Position numbers and translations under genes: made by a program. From contig CAZPFQ010000001.1 of assembly GCA_964585885.1 (NCBI GenBank), forward strand, positions 62,001 through 126,000: DNA of 64,000 nucleotides, written 5' to 3'. Source of the DNA: 2-01-FULL-49-22 sp964585885 (GTDB taxonomy: Bacteria; Patescibacteriota; Saccharimonadia; Saccharimonadales; UBA10212). Shown in pieces: positions 17,213-26,086 of the stretch (within the stretch, counting starts at the first letter, position 1; every line of letters begins with the position of its first letter). Under the pieces are notes generated by a model, which saw nothing but the letters and a program-made list of their open reading frames with translations, was not told the DNA's origin and did not search any database.

Positions 17213-18289
17213 ATGCCGCCTTCCAGAAAACTGACGGTAAACATCACAAACAAAACTATCCTAAGAACCATCCTGTGGATTTTTGGCGCTATTGCGGCGT
17301 ACCGTTTTGTTGGCCAGATTGCTCACACCCTGACTCTTATATTTTTATCTTTTTTCCTGGCCTTAGCTCTCAATCCGGTAGTCGGTTGGATGAGCCGCAA
17401 GCTGAGCATTAAAAGTCGCGTTGGCGCAACGGCAGCGGCTTATATCATGGTCATTGCTATCCTAATAGCCTTTTTTGCTCTAATTACTCCGCCATTGGTG
17501 CGGCAGACGCGCGATTTTATTCGTGATGTCCCAGACATAGTCCACAACTTCCAGGCCCAGGATTCAGGCCTATCCAGAGCGGCAAAACATTACAATCTTG
17601 ATCAAAAACTGTCAAAGGGTGCTAAAGATTTCGCGGCACACTACAGCAATTTCGGTAGTACTCTACTTGATACGGGAAAAAGGGTAGTTGAAACTATTGT
17701 CTCAATACTAGTAGTACTAGTGCTGACTTTCATGATGCTCGTCGAAGGTCCTAGATGGATAGAACTATTTTGGAAGAACGTCTCGGAGAAAAATCGCGAA
17801 AGATATCAGCACCTTACCAAGCGTATGTATCGGGGCGTTACGGGATTCGTGAACGGCCAGGTGATACTGGCTGCCGTTGCCGGCACATTTGCCCTGATTG
17901 CCCTGGAGATAGCGTCGCAAATACTAAACGTGTCTATTAACGCCATAGCACTCGCGGGCATTGTGGCGGTCTTTGGAATTATCCCGCTATTTGGCAACCT
18001 GGTATCATCGACGATTGTCGTGCTGGTTTGTTTGCTCAATTCAGTAGCACTTGGCGTCGTCATGGGAACATATTTTATCATCTACTTTTTTGTTGAAAAC
18101 CACACCTTCCAGCCGTACTTACAGTCTCGGTTGAATTCGCTAACTCCGCTACTTGTGCTAGTAGCCGCGTTAATCGGTGTAGGTTTTGCCGGCTTTCTCG
18201 GAGCGATTGTTGCTATACCGGCCGCTACTACCATAAAGATTTTGCTAGAAGACCACTTTGTTCATAAACGAAAATTGGCCAAACCTTAA
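17213..18289 (+). CDS. AI-2E/PerM-family membrane transporter
   Basis: 358 aa from ATG at 17213, five bases after the glycosyltransferase stop; a TTG at 17177 inside that gene is less likely. About eight membrane helices, with a polar segment at about 95-160. The C-terminal half shows VFGIIPLFGNLVSS, FVENHTFQPYLQSR and GFAGFLGAIVAIP, standard for the family. Second member in the window (see 11787-12935). Co-transcription with two GT4 genes suggests a link with envelope glycolipid export, but the substrate is unknown. Confidence 0.9.
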   Translation: MPPSRKLTVNITNKTILRTILWIFGAIAAYRFVGQIAHTLTLIFLSFFLALALNPVVGWMSRKLSIKSRVGATAAAYIMVIAILIAFFALITPPLVRQTRDFIRDVPDIVHNFQAQDSGLSRAAKHYNLDQKLSKGAKDFAAHYSNFGSTLLDTGKRVVETIVSILVVLVLTFMMLVEGPRWIELFWKNVSEKNRERYQHLTKRMYRGVTGFVNGQVILAAVAGTFALIALEIASQILNVSINAIALAGIVAVFGIIPLFGNLVSSTIVVLVCLLNSVALGVVMGTYFIIYFFVENHTFQPYLQSRLNSLTPLLVLVAALIGVGFAGFLGAIVAIPAATTIKILLEDHFVHKRKLAKP

Positions 18290-18296
18290 GATATTC

Positions 18297-19691
18297 TCAG
18301 CCGGGTCTGGTCCAAATCGGACCCGCTTCGGTGTCGTTAATTTCGACACCGGCGGTTTTTAGCTGATGTCTGATTTCATCGGCTTTGCCCCAGTTTTTGG
18401 CGCTCCGAGCCTCCTCTCTTTGTACGATTAGCCTTTTTTCATGAGTGCCCAGGTCTTTCCTTGGTAGCAAATTAAAGCCAAAGAGCTTGTCTAGGGTTTC
18501 CAGGAATTCTTCGAATTGCTTAACATTTATCGACTGGCTCGCAATTACTTCATCGATCGACTGGCTTAGAATGCTCAATGCCAGCGGAGTATTCATGTCA
18601 TTCTCCAAAGCATCAACTACTTGGTCTGTTGCTCCAGATAAATGCTTACTAGCCTGAGATTTAGGCTTGAGTTGCCATCGTAAATCGGCCAAAGTGCGCA
18701 AATGATTTAACCTTGAACGGGCTGCTTCCATTCCCTCCCAAGTAAAGTTGGCTTCGCTGCGATAGTGGCTCTGCAAGACAAACATTTTGAAATCAAGGAG
18801 AGAGTAACCCCTAGACGTAATTTCATCAACACTAATGCTATTACCGAGCGATTTACTGATCTTGGCCCCATCCACGAGTAGAAAGTTGTTGTGAAGCCAA
18901 TAGTTCGCAAATTTCTTACCTGTAGCCGCCTCAGACTGGGCTATTTCATTAGTGTGGTGTACCGGTATGTGATCGATGCCTCCGGTGTGAATGTCAATCG
19001 TAGAACCAAGGTATTCGATGGCCATAGCGCTACACTCGATGTGCCAACCGGGGAACCCTTTTCCCCACGGGGAATCCCACTCCATATCTCTTTTCTCGGA
19101 GTCTGAGCTAAACTTCCACAGAGCAAAATCTTGGGGTTGGCGTTTTTCTGGGTTTTTCTTGATTCGGCCATGTTCTGTGCTGTCGCCGAGGTCTAATTTG
19201 GCAAATTCGCCGTATTTTGGAAACTTTGAAACATCAAAATAGATACCGTCGCTAATCCGGTAGGTATAGCCCTTCTTCTCAAGAGTCGATATTAGCTCAA
19301 TCTGTTGCTTGATATGATCAGTGGCTTTAGCATAAATATCCGGAGTCAGCAGGTTAAGCTCCTGCATCCCTTCCTTGAAGTCAACTTGGTATTTTTCGGC
19401 TACTTCCCAAGCACTCTTGCCTTCACGCTTCGCCCCTTTCTGTAGCTTATCTTCGCCCTCATCGGCATCGCTAGTCAGATGGCCCACATCAGTTATATTG
19501 AGTACTCTCTTAGGCTTGAACCCTGCGTTTAGAAGAATCCTTATAAGAGTGTCCCATCTGATATAGCTGACCCAGTTACCGATGTGCAAGCGGTCATAGA
19601 CTGTCGGGCCGCAGGTGTAAATTGTGACCACGTCCTCCTCAATCGGGTCGAAATTCTCGATTGAGCGCGTGAGAGTGTTATAGAGCTTCAT
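18297..19691 (-). CDS. cysS: Cysteinyl-tRNA synthetase
   Basis: 464 aa, class I synthetase that charges tRNA-Cys. HIGH motif as LHIGN (about 35-39) and KMSKS as KISKS. The active-site zinc ligands are present: C27 in YTCGPTVYD, Cys in HIECSAM, and His and Glu in HHTNEIAQSE. The C-terminal helical domain is complete. Its start overlaps the end of the DHH gene by 14 bases, so they are co-transcribed. The retained catalytic zinc site contrasts with lost structural zinc sites elsewhere in the window. Confidence 0.97.
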   Translation of the reverse strand: MKLYNTLTRSIENFDPIEEDVVTIYTCGPTVYDRLHIGNWVSYIRWDTLIRILLNAGFKPKRVLNITDVGHLTSDADEGEDKLQKGAKREGKSAWEVAEKYQVDFKEGMQELNLLTPDIYAKATDHIKQQIELISTLEKKGYTYRISDGIYFDVSKFPKYGEFAKLDLGDSTEHGRIKKNPEKRQPQDFALWKFSSDSEKRDMEWDSPWGKGFPGWHIECSAMAIEYLGSTIDIHTGGIDHIPVHHTNEIAQSEAATGKKFANYWLHNNFLLVDGAKISKSLGNSISVDEITSRGYSLLDFKMFVLQSHYRSEANFTWEGMEAARSRLNHLRTLADLRWQLKPKSQASKHLSGATDQVVDALENDMNTPLALSILSQSIDEVIASQSINVKQFEEFLETLDKLFGFNLLPRKDLGTHEKRLIVQREEARSAKNWGKADEIRHQLKTAGVEINDTEAGPIWTRPG

Positions 19692-20700
19692 TAGAACGCT
19701 TGGATTCTATTTTAGTTAGCATTTCCGAAGCGAGTTTTATTGTAGCGCTTTTTACGTCTTCGTAACTGCGTCCGTCAGTAATCTTGAAGCCGCTTGCATA
19801 AGGATGCCCTCCGCCTCCAAAATGCTCGGCCAAATCACCGGCTATTCCCCAGCCGTAGTTAGCCCGGATTTTGGCTGTAGTCTTGCCATCTCGGTAAGTT
19901 TTAAAAGCAATTGCTACTGCTGTATTTTTTGCTAAGCGCATATCGTCTAAGACAAGCATTGGGGGGTTGTATAGTGGGCTGTAGCGTTCAATTTCTGCGT
20001 GCGGAATGTGAACAACTGCGACGCGGTCGTCATCGTAGAACTCGACTCTTTTTAAAAGCTCTCCTTTATAATGGACTAATTCTGGCTCACGGCGTATAGA
20101 CTCTCTTCGGGCGTTTTCAAGCTCAGGCAAGTTCACCCCCTGTTCTACCAGTTCAGCAATAATGCCTATTGAGCGAGCAGTTGTCGCTTCGCTCATCAAA
20201 CCGAGACTATCGCTTAAAATCGCCATAGCTATAAGCGGCTTTGCCGGGCTGCCAATTTCCCAGCCCAAGCTATTGGCAAGATCATAAATCGCTTCTCCAG
20301 TAGCAACAGCCTTGGGTGTGTACATGACATCAGCATAATTGATATTGGCTCTTGTGGAGTGATGGTCAATTACAATTGTTGGCCTAGATGCTAGCCAACC
20401 TCTAGCGCCGCTTTTATCGAGCTGCTCCAAAAGAGTATCGCTGTTGGTATCTACAATTATCGACGCGTCAAAGTGATTTGGCATTTCGTTCTGAATCCTT
20501 GCCCACCCGGGTAGATAATGGAGATATGAGGGTATGTCGACGCCGCAGTAGAGAATCACCTCCTTTCCTCTATCTCCCAGTATTGACTCCAAAGCCAGCG
20601 CGCTGGCCAAACTGTCGATATCTGGATTATCAGCCTGAACGACGACTATCTTCTTTGATTCGTCGACAATTTTACCAATTTGTTCGGTCTCAGTTTTCAT
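19678..20700 (-). CDS. DHH/DHHA1 phosphoesterase (NrnA-like)
   Basis: 340 aa. DHH domain with DNPDIDSLASALALE (metal-binding Asp residues), VDTNSDT and DHHSTR; C-terminal DHHA1 domain with FGGGGHPYASGFK. The family degrades oligoribonucleotides (nanoRNA) or cyclic dinucleotides, or dephosphorylates pAp, with Mn2+. Upstream of and overlapping cysS. A TATACT box lies six bases before the ATG. A second, more distant paralogue is at 35028-36068. Exact substrate is undetermined. Confidence 0.88.
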   Translation of the reverse strand: MKTETEQIGKIVDESKKIVVVQADNPDIDSLASALALESILGDRGKEVILYCGVDIPSYLHYLPGWARIQNEMPNHFDASIIVDTNSDTLLEQLDKSGARGWLASRPTIVIDHHSTRANINYADVMYTPKAVATGEAIYDLANSLGWEIGSPAKPLIAMAILSDSLGLMSEATTARSIGIIAELVEQGVNLPELENARRESIRREPELVHYKGELLKRVEFYDDDRVAVVHIPHAEIERYSPLYNPPMLVLDDMRLAKNTAVAIAFKTYRDGKTTAKIRANYGWGIAGDLAEHFGGGGHPYASGFKITDGRSYEDVKSATIKLASEMLTKIESKRSNEAL

Positions 20701-20706
20701 ATTAAA

Positions 20707-20712
20707 AGTATA
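20707..20712 (-). promoter_or_regulatory. -10 box of a leaderless promoter for the DHH-cysS unit
   Basis: Minus strand TATACT with six bases to the ATG at 20700, squeezed between the recR stop and this start. Confidence 0.45.
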
Positions 20713-20714
20713 AA

Positions 20715-21329
20715 CTATATCTTCTGGCGGCCCTCGAGGGCTCGGGTCAATGTAATCTGGTCGGCATACTCTAAGTCAACACCTACCGGCAAGCCGCGGG
20801 CGAGACGCGTAATCCTGACCTTATTGCCAGCTTTTTCAATTTGCTCAGTAACGAAAAGCGCTGTTGTCTCTCCTTCAACGCTGGCATTTGTCGCGAGGAT
20901 AACTTCTTCGACCTTGTCGGCCTTAATTCGTTTAATTAGCTCGATGATGTGGAGTTGGTCTGTACCTATACCATCAATCGGTGAAACTAACCCGCCCAGT
21001 ACATGATATGTGCCACTATAACTGCCGGTATTTTCTAATGCTACGATGTCGAATGGGTCAGCTACCACTGCAACTTGGCGTTTATTGCGGCGCGGATCGG
21101 TATATAGGGGACTAAGTTTTTCACTACTTTCAATCAATGCAAAAGTTTTAGGGCAATAACTTATAGAATCGTGCAGAGACTCTAGCGCAGATGAGAGCGA
21201 CTTGGACTTAGAACTGTTAGCTTTCAGTAAATAATATGAGTAGCGCTCGGCGCTGCGCGGACCTACACCCGGCAAATTTCTAAATGCTTCAATGACCGCC
21301 TGTAGGGGTTTCGGAATAACGGAGCTCAC
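20715..21329 (-). CDS. recR: Recombination mediator RecR with degenerate zinc finger
   Basis: 204 aa, standard length. Works with RecF/RecO to load RecA. The helix-hairpin-helix (LPGVGPRSAERY, about 19-30) and Toprim region (VVADPFDIVALE, SPIDGIG, NASVEGETTA, ARGLPVGVDLEYAD) are conserved. The C4 zinc finger is not: of four Cys only C59 remains; the second position is T62 and the C-terminal pair is replaced around LSPLYTDPRR. Starts with GTG just after ybaB, as in the classical dnaX-ybaB-recR order, though here dnaX is 3 kb upstream. Confidence 0.93.
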   Translation of the reverse strand: MSSVIPKPLQAVIEAFRNLPGVGPRSAERYSYYLLKANSSKSKSLSSALESLHDSISYCPKTFALIESSEKLSPLYTDPRRNKRQVAVVADPFDIVALENTGSYSGTYHVLGGLVSPIDGIGTDQLHIIELIKRIKADKVEEVILATNASVEGETTALFVTEQIEKAGNKVRITRLARGLPVGVDLEYADQITLTRALEGRQKI

Positions 21330-21338
21330 AGCCTTGAG

Positions 21339-21632
21339 CTACATTCCTAAGCTGCCAAGCGCGCCCATCATCGGCTGCATCTTCTCGGCGGCCAACTTCT
21401 GGCTCTGGGAGATGGCTTCTTTGATTGCTTCTTCAAGCCACTGTTCAAGTTCTCCTATGTCGTCTAGGTCTACCATCTCAGGATCGACAGAAACTTTTTT
21501 TATCTTTTGCTCGCCATTGATTTCTATTTTAACGGCGCCATCGCCGGACTCTACAGTAATAATCTCTTTTTGTAGCTCTTTTTGTAGCTTTCTGGCCTTC
21601 ATCAATAGTTTGGCCTGGTCAAACTTACTCAC
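21339..21632 (-). CDS. ybaB: YbaB/EbfC-family nucleoid-associated protein
   Basis: 97 aa. Small dimeric DNA-binding protein. Helical N-terminus (KLLMKARKLQKELQKE), central strands with GDGAVKIEINGEQKIKKVSVDPE, and a C-terminal helix ending in a Met/Gly-rich tail, all as in the family. Starts at GTG (21630-21632) preceded by AAGGAG at good spacing. Directly upstream of recR, which supports both assignments. Confidence 0.93.
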   Translation of the reverse strand: MSKFDQAKLLMKARKLQKELQKEIITVESGDGAVKIEINGEQKIKKVSVDPEMVDLDDIGELEQWLEEAIKEAISQSQKLAAEKMQPMMGALGSLGM

Positions 21633-21688
21633 AAAAACTCCTTACATCTGTTAAAAGGTAGCGTTTGCTCTTCTTAAGATGCTAGCCG

Positions 21689-22888
21689 CTACTCCTTAGG
21701 ATATTTTAGCACGTAAAGAGATTTAGTTTGTTTGGTGTTTGGCCAGGCAACTAGACTATATCTAACTGAGTAGGCCAGTTGGGCAATCACTACCAGGGCA
21801 ATTAAGACTAATGCGAGAGTTGAAGCAAAAGGATTATGGGGGAACACACGCCGCCATTCTAGATACAAATAGCGTAGTCCTGCCGCCATCATTACAAAAA
21901 GAGACATAAGCCCATAACTGAGAAAGTATGGGTCGCCATTTATGCCGGCTACCAAAACCGAGAACAAGGTTGCCCCGAAAAGCCACAGCAGTAATTTGCG
22001 GGCCTTTGTGCTCAAGGCATATATACCGAAAACTATAAAAGTTGTCTGTAGAATACTCATCATCGGCAGTCGGCCAACAATTATATCGATGTGATTTCGC
22101 ATCAGTATAACTAATGATGATGCGCTCCAAAGCACAGATGCGGCTAGTTCTGTTGGTGAGCGCCAGACATCAGGAATTCCCGCTATATCTGCTGCCAGCG
22201 ACGGTGCCTTTACGATTGCCGATACCATCGGGAGTAAAAACGCAATTCCCAGAACACACCCAACCCCTATAGATAGCCTAGAAGTTCGGCTAAGTCCTTC
22301 CGAGAGCCAATGCCTCCCAAACAATAAAGCAATCAGTAAAAGCCACGGCATAGCCGGAGTATACAGCGCGGCAGCTGTGGCTACGCAGATCAATATCCAC
22401 CACCAACCTGTCTGAGCTTGGCTTCGTTTGAAGGCTAAGAGCAGTGCAGTTAGAATCACCGGCCACAAATACATCACATCGGGGGAGGCGTTTCTACCCA
22501 GCAGAACCGCCCACGGTGTAGCAACAACCAGTATTCCAGCAAAAAAAGCCGCTGTTTTACCAAACCAGACTCTCAAAATGTAAAAGATGCTTATAGCTAC
22601 TGCCAATGCAATCGATGCAGAAGCTAGCCTGCCCGCAGCAGTTTGCCCGGGGATAAGCGAAATAAAGGCATGCTGAAGTGAAAAGTATGGAATGTTAACG
22701 CCACCGTCTAAAAGCGAGGGCAGATTTATAGAGTGCTTTATTGAAGAATACTCACGGGGTGATAAGCCAGACGTCAATGAACCAAGCCGCCAAAGATATA
22801 AGACAGAGAAAAATACAGCTAATCCTCCGAAAACAGCCAGTGATTTGTAGCTCCACCCGCGCGGCATGGCCCGCACTTTACTATGCAT
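21689..22888 (-). CDS. GT-C-type polytopic membrane protein (glycosyltransferase 39-like)
   Basis: 399 aa, about ten membrane helices. The first extracytoplasmic loop contains LSPREYSS, in the place where polyprenol-dependent GT-C enzymes usually carry an acidic DE motif. It is followed by amphipathic residues, then GRLASASIALAVAIS and ATPWAVLLGRNASPDVMYLWP, which recall PMT/ArnT-type transferases. The family level is fairly clear; the donor and acceptor are not. The weak acidic motif leaves activity open. A TATAAT box lies seven bases before the ATG. Confidence 0.68.
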   Translation of the reverse strand: MHSKVRAMPRGWSYKSLAVFGGLAVFFSVLYLWRLGSLTSGLSPREYSSIKHSINLPSLLDGGVNIPYFSLQHAFISLIPGQTAAGRLASASIALAVAISIFYILRVWFGKTAAFFAGILVVATPWAVLLGRNASPDVMYLWPVILTALLLAFKRSQAQTGWWWILICVATAAALYTPAMPWLLLIALLFGRHWLSEGLSRTSRLSIGVGCVLGIAFLLPMVSAIVKAPSLAADIAGIPDVWRSPTELAASVLWSASSLVILMRNHIDIIVGRLPMMSILQTTFIVFGIYALSTKARKLLLWLFGATLFSVLVAGINGDPYFLSYGLMSLFVMMAAGLRYLYLEWRRVFPHNPFASTLALVLIALVVIAQLAYSVRYSLVAWPNTKQTKSLYVLKYPKE

Positions 22889-22895
22889 ATGCTAA

Positions 22896-22901
22896 ATTAT
22901 A
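22896..22901 (-). promoter_or_regulatory. -10 box of a leaderless promoter
   Basis: Minus strand TATAAT with seven bases to the ATG at 22888. No ribosome binding site can fit. Confidence 0.5.
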
Positions 22902-22934
22902 GACTCTAGGGTACATATTTCCGAAGATAACGGC

Positions 22935-24299
22935 CTAAGTGAAAGGCTGATCGTGCTTAGTGTCTAGGTCTCTAAACCGCTGTTTTTCTCTGTCAAAGTA
23001 TAGTTCAAAATTCCCGGTTGGTCCGTTGCGGTGCTTTTTAATATATATGTCAGTTACATTCTGGCGGTCAGTTTCAGGGTTATAGTATTCTTCCCGGTAA
23101 AGGAACATAACGATGTCGGCATCTTGTTCAATTGAGCCGGACTCGCGTAGGTCAGCAAGTTGCGGGATCTGTGGCGAGCGATTCTCTACTGAACGGCTTA
23201 GCTGAGACGCCGCCACAACCGGTACATTAAGCTCGCGAGCTAAGATTTTTAGGCTGCGGCTAATTTCTGAAATTTCTTGAACTCGGTTTGCAGTGGACGC
23301 AAAGCGAGAGCCGCCGCTCATCAACTGAAGATAATCAACCATTATAGCTGCCAGAGGGTGTTGGTGATGCATTCGCCTGGCTTTTGTTCTGAGATCCGAA
23401 ACGGTTATTCCCGAAGTGTCGTCTATATAGATTGGTGCTTCAGCCAGCGACCCCATGGCGGTACTTATGCGCTCAAAATCTCCATCGTCCAGCCCTTCAC
23501 CGGTTCTGAGCTTCCAGGCGTCGACATTGGCTTCGGCGGCCAGCAATCGATCAACTAGCTGCTCCTTACTCATCTCAAGGCTAAAATACAATACCGCTCC
23601 CTGATCAGTTTTAGTAGCGATATCAAGCGACATATTGAGCATTAACGCCGTTTTGCCCATTGACGGCCGGCCGGCGATAACAACTAAATCAGAGCGCTGG
23701 AGGCCAGCTATGCGTTTGTCTAGATCCCTCATACCGGTTGGGATACCACGAATACCGCCTTTATTGCGATGGAGGTCGTCTAATCTGTCGAAACTCTCGC
23801 CCAATATAGATTCGAGTGAGGTGATATCTTGCCTGACCTGATGCTGGCTGACTTCAAATAGCCTTGTTTCAGCCTCTTCTATCAGTTCCGGTAGTGTTTT
23901 ATCTTCTTCGCGTCCTATCGCCGCAATATCGGCTGATGCGTTTATCAATTTTCGGCGGATAGACTTATCGGCAACTATCTGAGCGTATTGCTCAAGGTGG
24001 GCAGCTGTTGGTACAAAATTGGTCAGTTCAGTCAAGTAAGAGGCTCCGCCAATACTGTCGAGTTTGCCAGAGCTCTTTAGCTGTTCGCTTAAAGTGAGTA
24101 TATCAATCGGGCTGCGCTTATCGTGAAGGGTGCGCATTGCGGTAAAAATTATCTGGTGCTTTGCGTCATAAAAGTCATTAGCGGCTATGGCATCGGCAAT
24201 CTTAATAAATGAACCGGAATCAATTATTAGGCTGCCTAGAAGTGATGTTTCGGCGTCAATACTTTGCGGTGGAGATCCGGTTTTAGCATCCCTGTCCAT
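22935..24299 (-). CDS. dnaB: Replicative DNA helicase
   Basis: 454 aa. Hexameric 5'-3' helicase at the replication fork. N-terminal helical domain (about 12-115) with AETSLLGSLIID, linker, and RecA-like C-terminal domain: Walker A GRPSMGKTA (about 206-214), LYFSLEMSKEQL, Walker B IMVDYLQLM, the arginine-finger region and RESGSIEQDADIVMFLYR near the end. Starts five bases after dnaX, so the two replication genes form one unit. Confidence 0.97.
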   Translation of the reverse strand: MDRDAKTGSPPQSIDAETSLLGSLIIDSGSFIKIADAIAANDFYDAKHQIIFTAMRTLHDKRSPIDILTLSEQLKSSGKLDSIGGASYLTELTNFVPTAAHLEQYAQIVADKSIRRKLINASADIAAIGREEDKTLPELIEEAETRLFEVSQHQVRQDITSLESILGESFDRLDDLHRNKGGIRGIPTGMRDLDKRIAGLQRSDLVVIAGRPSMGKTALMLNMSLDIATKTDQGAVLYFSLEMSKEQLVDRLLAAEANVDAWKLRTGEGLDDGDFERISTAMGSLAEAPIYIDDTSGITVSDLRTKARRMHHQHPLAAIMVDYLQLMSGGSRFASTANRVQEISEISRSLKILARELNVPVVAASQLSRSVENRSPQIPQLADLRESGSIEQDADIVMFLYREEYYNPETDRQNVTDIYIKKHRNGPTGNFELYFDREKQRFRDLDTKHDQPFT

Positions 24300-24304
24300 G
24301 GTTT

Positions 24305-25723
24305 CTATGATTCTAGCACTTCGGTAGAACCAAATATATTGTTAATGGTTTGGTCTGCATATCCGTGGTCAGCTTGGCCATTCTCATCTGCCAATGAAAC
24401 TGACTTGTCTACTTCGCAAACGATTCTTAACTTATGCCCGCTGAGTTCTTCTATAATCCGGCCGATACTGGCAATGTTCTCTGCTCGATTAACTTGCTTA
24501 GCATGAAGCGGATAGGCGAAGATTAAGCTGAGTTTGTCGTCCTCAAAAACTGGGCGCGAAAGCCGCAAAGCGTTAAACAAGGCCGGTGACTTTGCTTTTA
24601 CAGTCTCTAAGATTTCCGGCCACTGCTCAACCCCTATTTTTGAGCTGCTTTGTCGACTTCGTGTCGAGCGATGCTTTGTGGGCTTTTTTAGCGTTGATTC
24701 GAGTGATATCGTGTCCTTGGGAATCTCCTTAGGCGGTTTTTCTTCTGTAATCGGACTCTTCGGGTCTTCAATTGACTCAATTGCTGCCAGTACGGCTATT
24801 TCGAGTGACTCCTGTGGTCTGGAACTCTCGGAGACCGAAAGTAAATCCTTAAGTAGCGATGTAGTTCTGTTCGCGGTGTGCCCGTGTTCTATTATTCTGC
24901 TCCGTAACTCGTGGGCTATTGATTTAGCCGTCACTATTGGGCTTGCGGCTTGTTCTTTGAGCTCGTCAAGAAGTTTCAAGGCTCGCTTGGGGTCTTTACT
25001 GTCGATACTAGCGAGCAAGTCGTTTATTGCTTGTGAGCTCGGTAGGCCAAGTAGCTCCCTAACATCGACCAAGCTGATTTTCTTAGATACCGAACTAAGC
25101 TGATCCAGGTAACCGATAGTGTCGCGTAGGCTGCCATCGCCGTATTCTGATAGCAGTTCGATGGCCGCGTCATCAAAGGCTATATTTTCTTTCGCGGCAA
25201 TATTACTTAGAAGCTTCTGCGTCTCCGACGGAGTTATGGGCTTGAAATTAAACCTCTGAGTTCGACTGATAATTGTCTCGGGTAATTTATGGGGCTCGGT
25301 GGTAGCTAAGATGAATATACAGTGGGCAGGTGGTTCTTCGAGCGTCTTTAATAGGGCATTGAAAGCTTCTTTAGTCAGCATATGAACTTCGTCAATTATG
25401 TAGACTTTGTATTTAGCTTGAGCGGGTGCTATCCGCACCTTTTCACGAAGATCGCGGATTTCGTCGATGCGCCGATTACTAGCAGCGTCAATTTCGATAA
25501 TGTCTAGATGGACCGCGCTATCGCTGTATCTAAGATTGTTTACCTCGAAAGCCATTATCCTGGCAACAGATGTTTTTCCTACTCCACGAGGCCCAGCAAA
25601 TAGATAAGCGTGGCTCAATCTGTTCGTTTTTAAAGCCTCAGACAAGGTTTTAACAATTGCCTGCTGACCTATCGTTTCGGAAAAACTTCTCGGTCGATAT
25701 TTTCTATATAAAGCCTGTCCCAC
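24305..25723 (-). CDS. dnaX: DNA polymerase III clamp-loader subunit gamma/tau, without zinc module
   Basis: 472 aa. ATPase motor of the clamp loader. ALYRKYRPRSFSETIGQ start, Walker A GPRGVGKTS (44-52), Walker B IIDEVHML, ALLKTLEEPP and sensor 1 ATTEPHKLP are intact. The zinc module that normally carries four Cys after Walker A is replaced by a short Cys-free stretch (about 60-74), shorter than in usual DnaX. The middle (about 330-370) is a low-complexity linker. Starts at GTG. It precedes dnaB. The C-terminal tau part is short. Confidence 0.95.
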   Translation of the reverse strand: MGQALYRKYRPRSFSETIGQQAIVKTLSEALKTNRLSHAYLFAGPRGVGKTSVARIMAFEVNNLRYSDSAVHLDIIEIDAASNRRIDEIRDLREKVRIAPAQAKYKVYIIDEVHMLTKEAFNALLKTLEEPPAHCIFILATTEPHKLPETIISRTQRFNFKPITPSETQKLLSNIAAKENIAFDDAAIELLSEYGDGSLRDTIGYLDQLSSVSKKISLVDVRELLGLPSSQAINDLLASIDSKDPKRALKLLDELKEQAASPIVTAKSIAHELRSRIIEHGHTANRTTSLLKDLLSVSESSRPQESLEIAVLAAIESIEDPKSPITEEKPPKEIPKDTISLESTLKKPTKHRSTRSRQSSSKIGVEQWPEILETVKAKSPALFNALRLSRPVFEDDKLSLIFAYPLHAKQVNRAENIASIGRIIEELSGHKLRIVCEVDKSVSLADENGQADHGYADQTINNIFGSTEVLES

Positions 25724-25732
25724 AGTAACCTA

Positions 25733-25738
25733 ATTATA
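25733..25738 (-). promoter_or_regulatory. -10 box for dnaX-dnaB
   Basis: Minus strand TATAAT, nine bases before the dnaX GTG. The leader would be zero to two bases. Confidence 0.45.
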
Positions 25739-25770
25739 GATGATAATAACGGTGGTTCAGATTGTAGAAA

Positions 25771-26049
25771 TTACCAGAGATATAGTCTGTTAGATTTTTC
25801 CTGCGAGCAGTAGACGGCCAAGGAATTTACGATACCGGAAGAATCATTAGGCTGCAGTTGCCTGAACTGACTTAGCTCACCTTTCGCTATTGAATATCGT
25901 TCTTTAAAGTTCTTACCGTTGTCTGCGCACCAATCTGGCCTAAATTTACTCTGTAATGGCATAAAATGTCCGGCTATAAATACGCATATCAAAAGAGAGG
26001 CGCCAAATACTGCAAAGAGCCTTATACTAATCGGTGGTACTCTTCTCAT
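25771..26049 (-). CDS. Small membrane-anchored or secreted protein, unknown
   Basis: 92 aa. Basic N-terminus and one hydrophobic helix (about 9-28), then a 60-residue outside-facing domain with two cysteines (DWCADNG at about 41 and VYCSQE at about 81) that could form a disulfide. No signal-peptidase site is obvious, so it may stay anchored. No family recognised. It sits alone between dnaX and the next small gene; coding status is supported only by its sensible layout. Confidence 0.5.
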   Translation of the reverse strand: MRRVPPISIRLFAVFGASLLICVFIAGHFMPLQSKFRPDWCADNGKNFKERYSIAKGELSQFRQLQPNDSSGIVNSLAVYCSQEKSNRLYLW

Positions 26050-26086
26050 TTAATAAAAGCTAGCTGTAAATTAAGAAGCAGTAGAG

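Noticed and set aside
18521..18568. Short direct repeat TCGACTGGCT in cysS
   Set aside because: Encodes a repeated SQSI in a surface helix of the synthetase; two copies only, probably chance or a small duplication without consequence.
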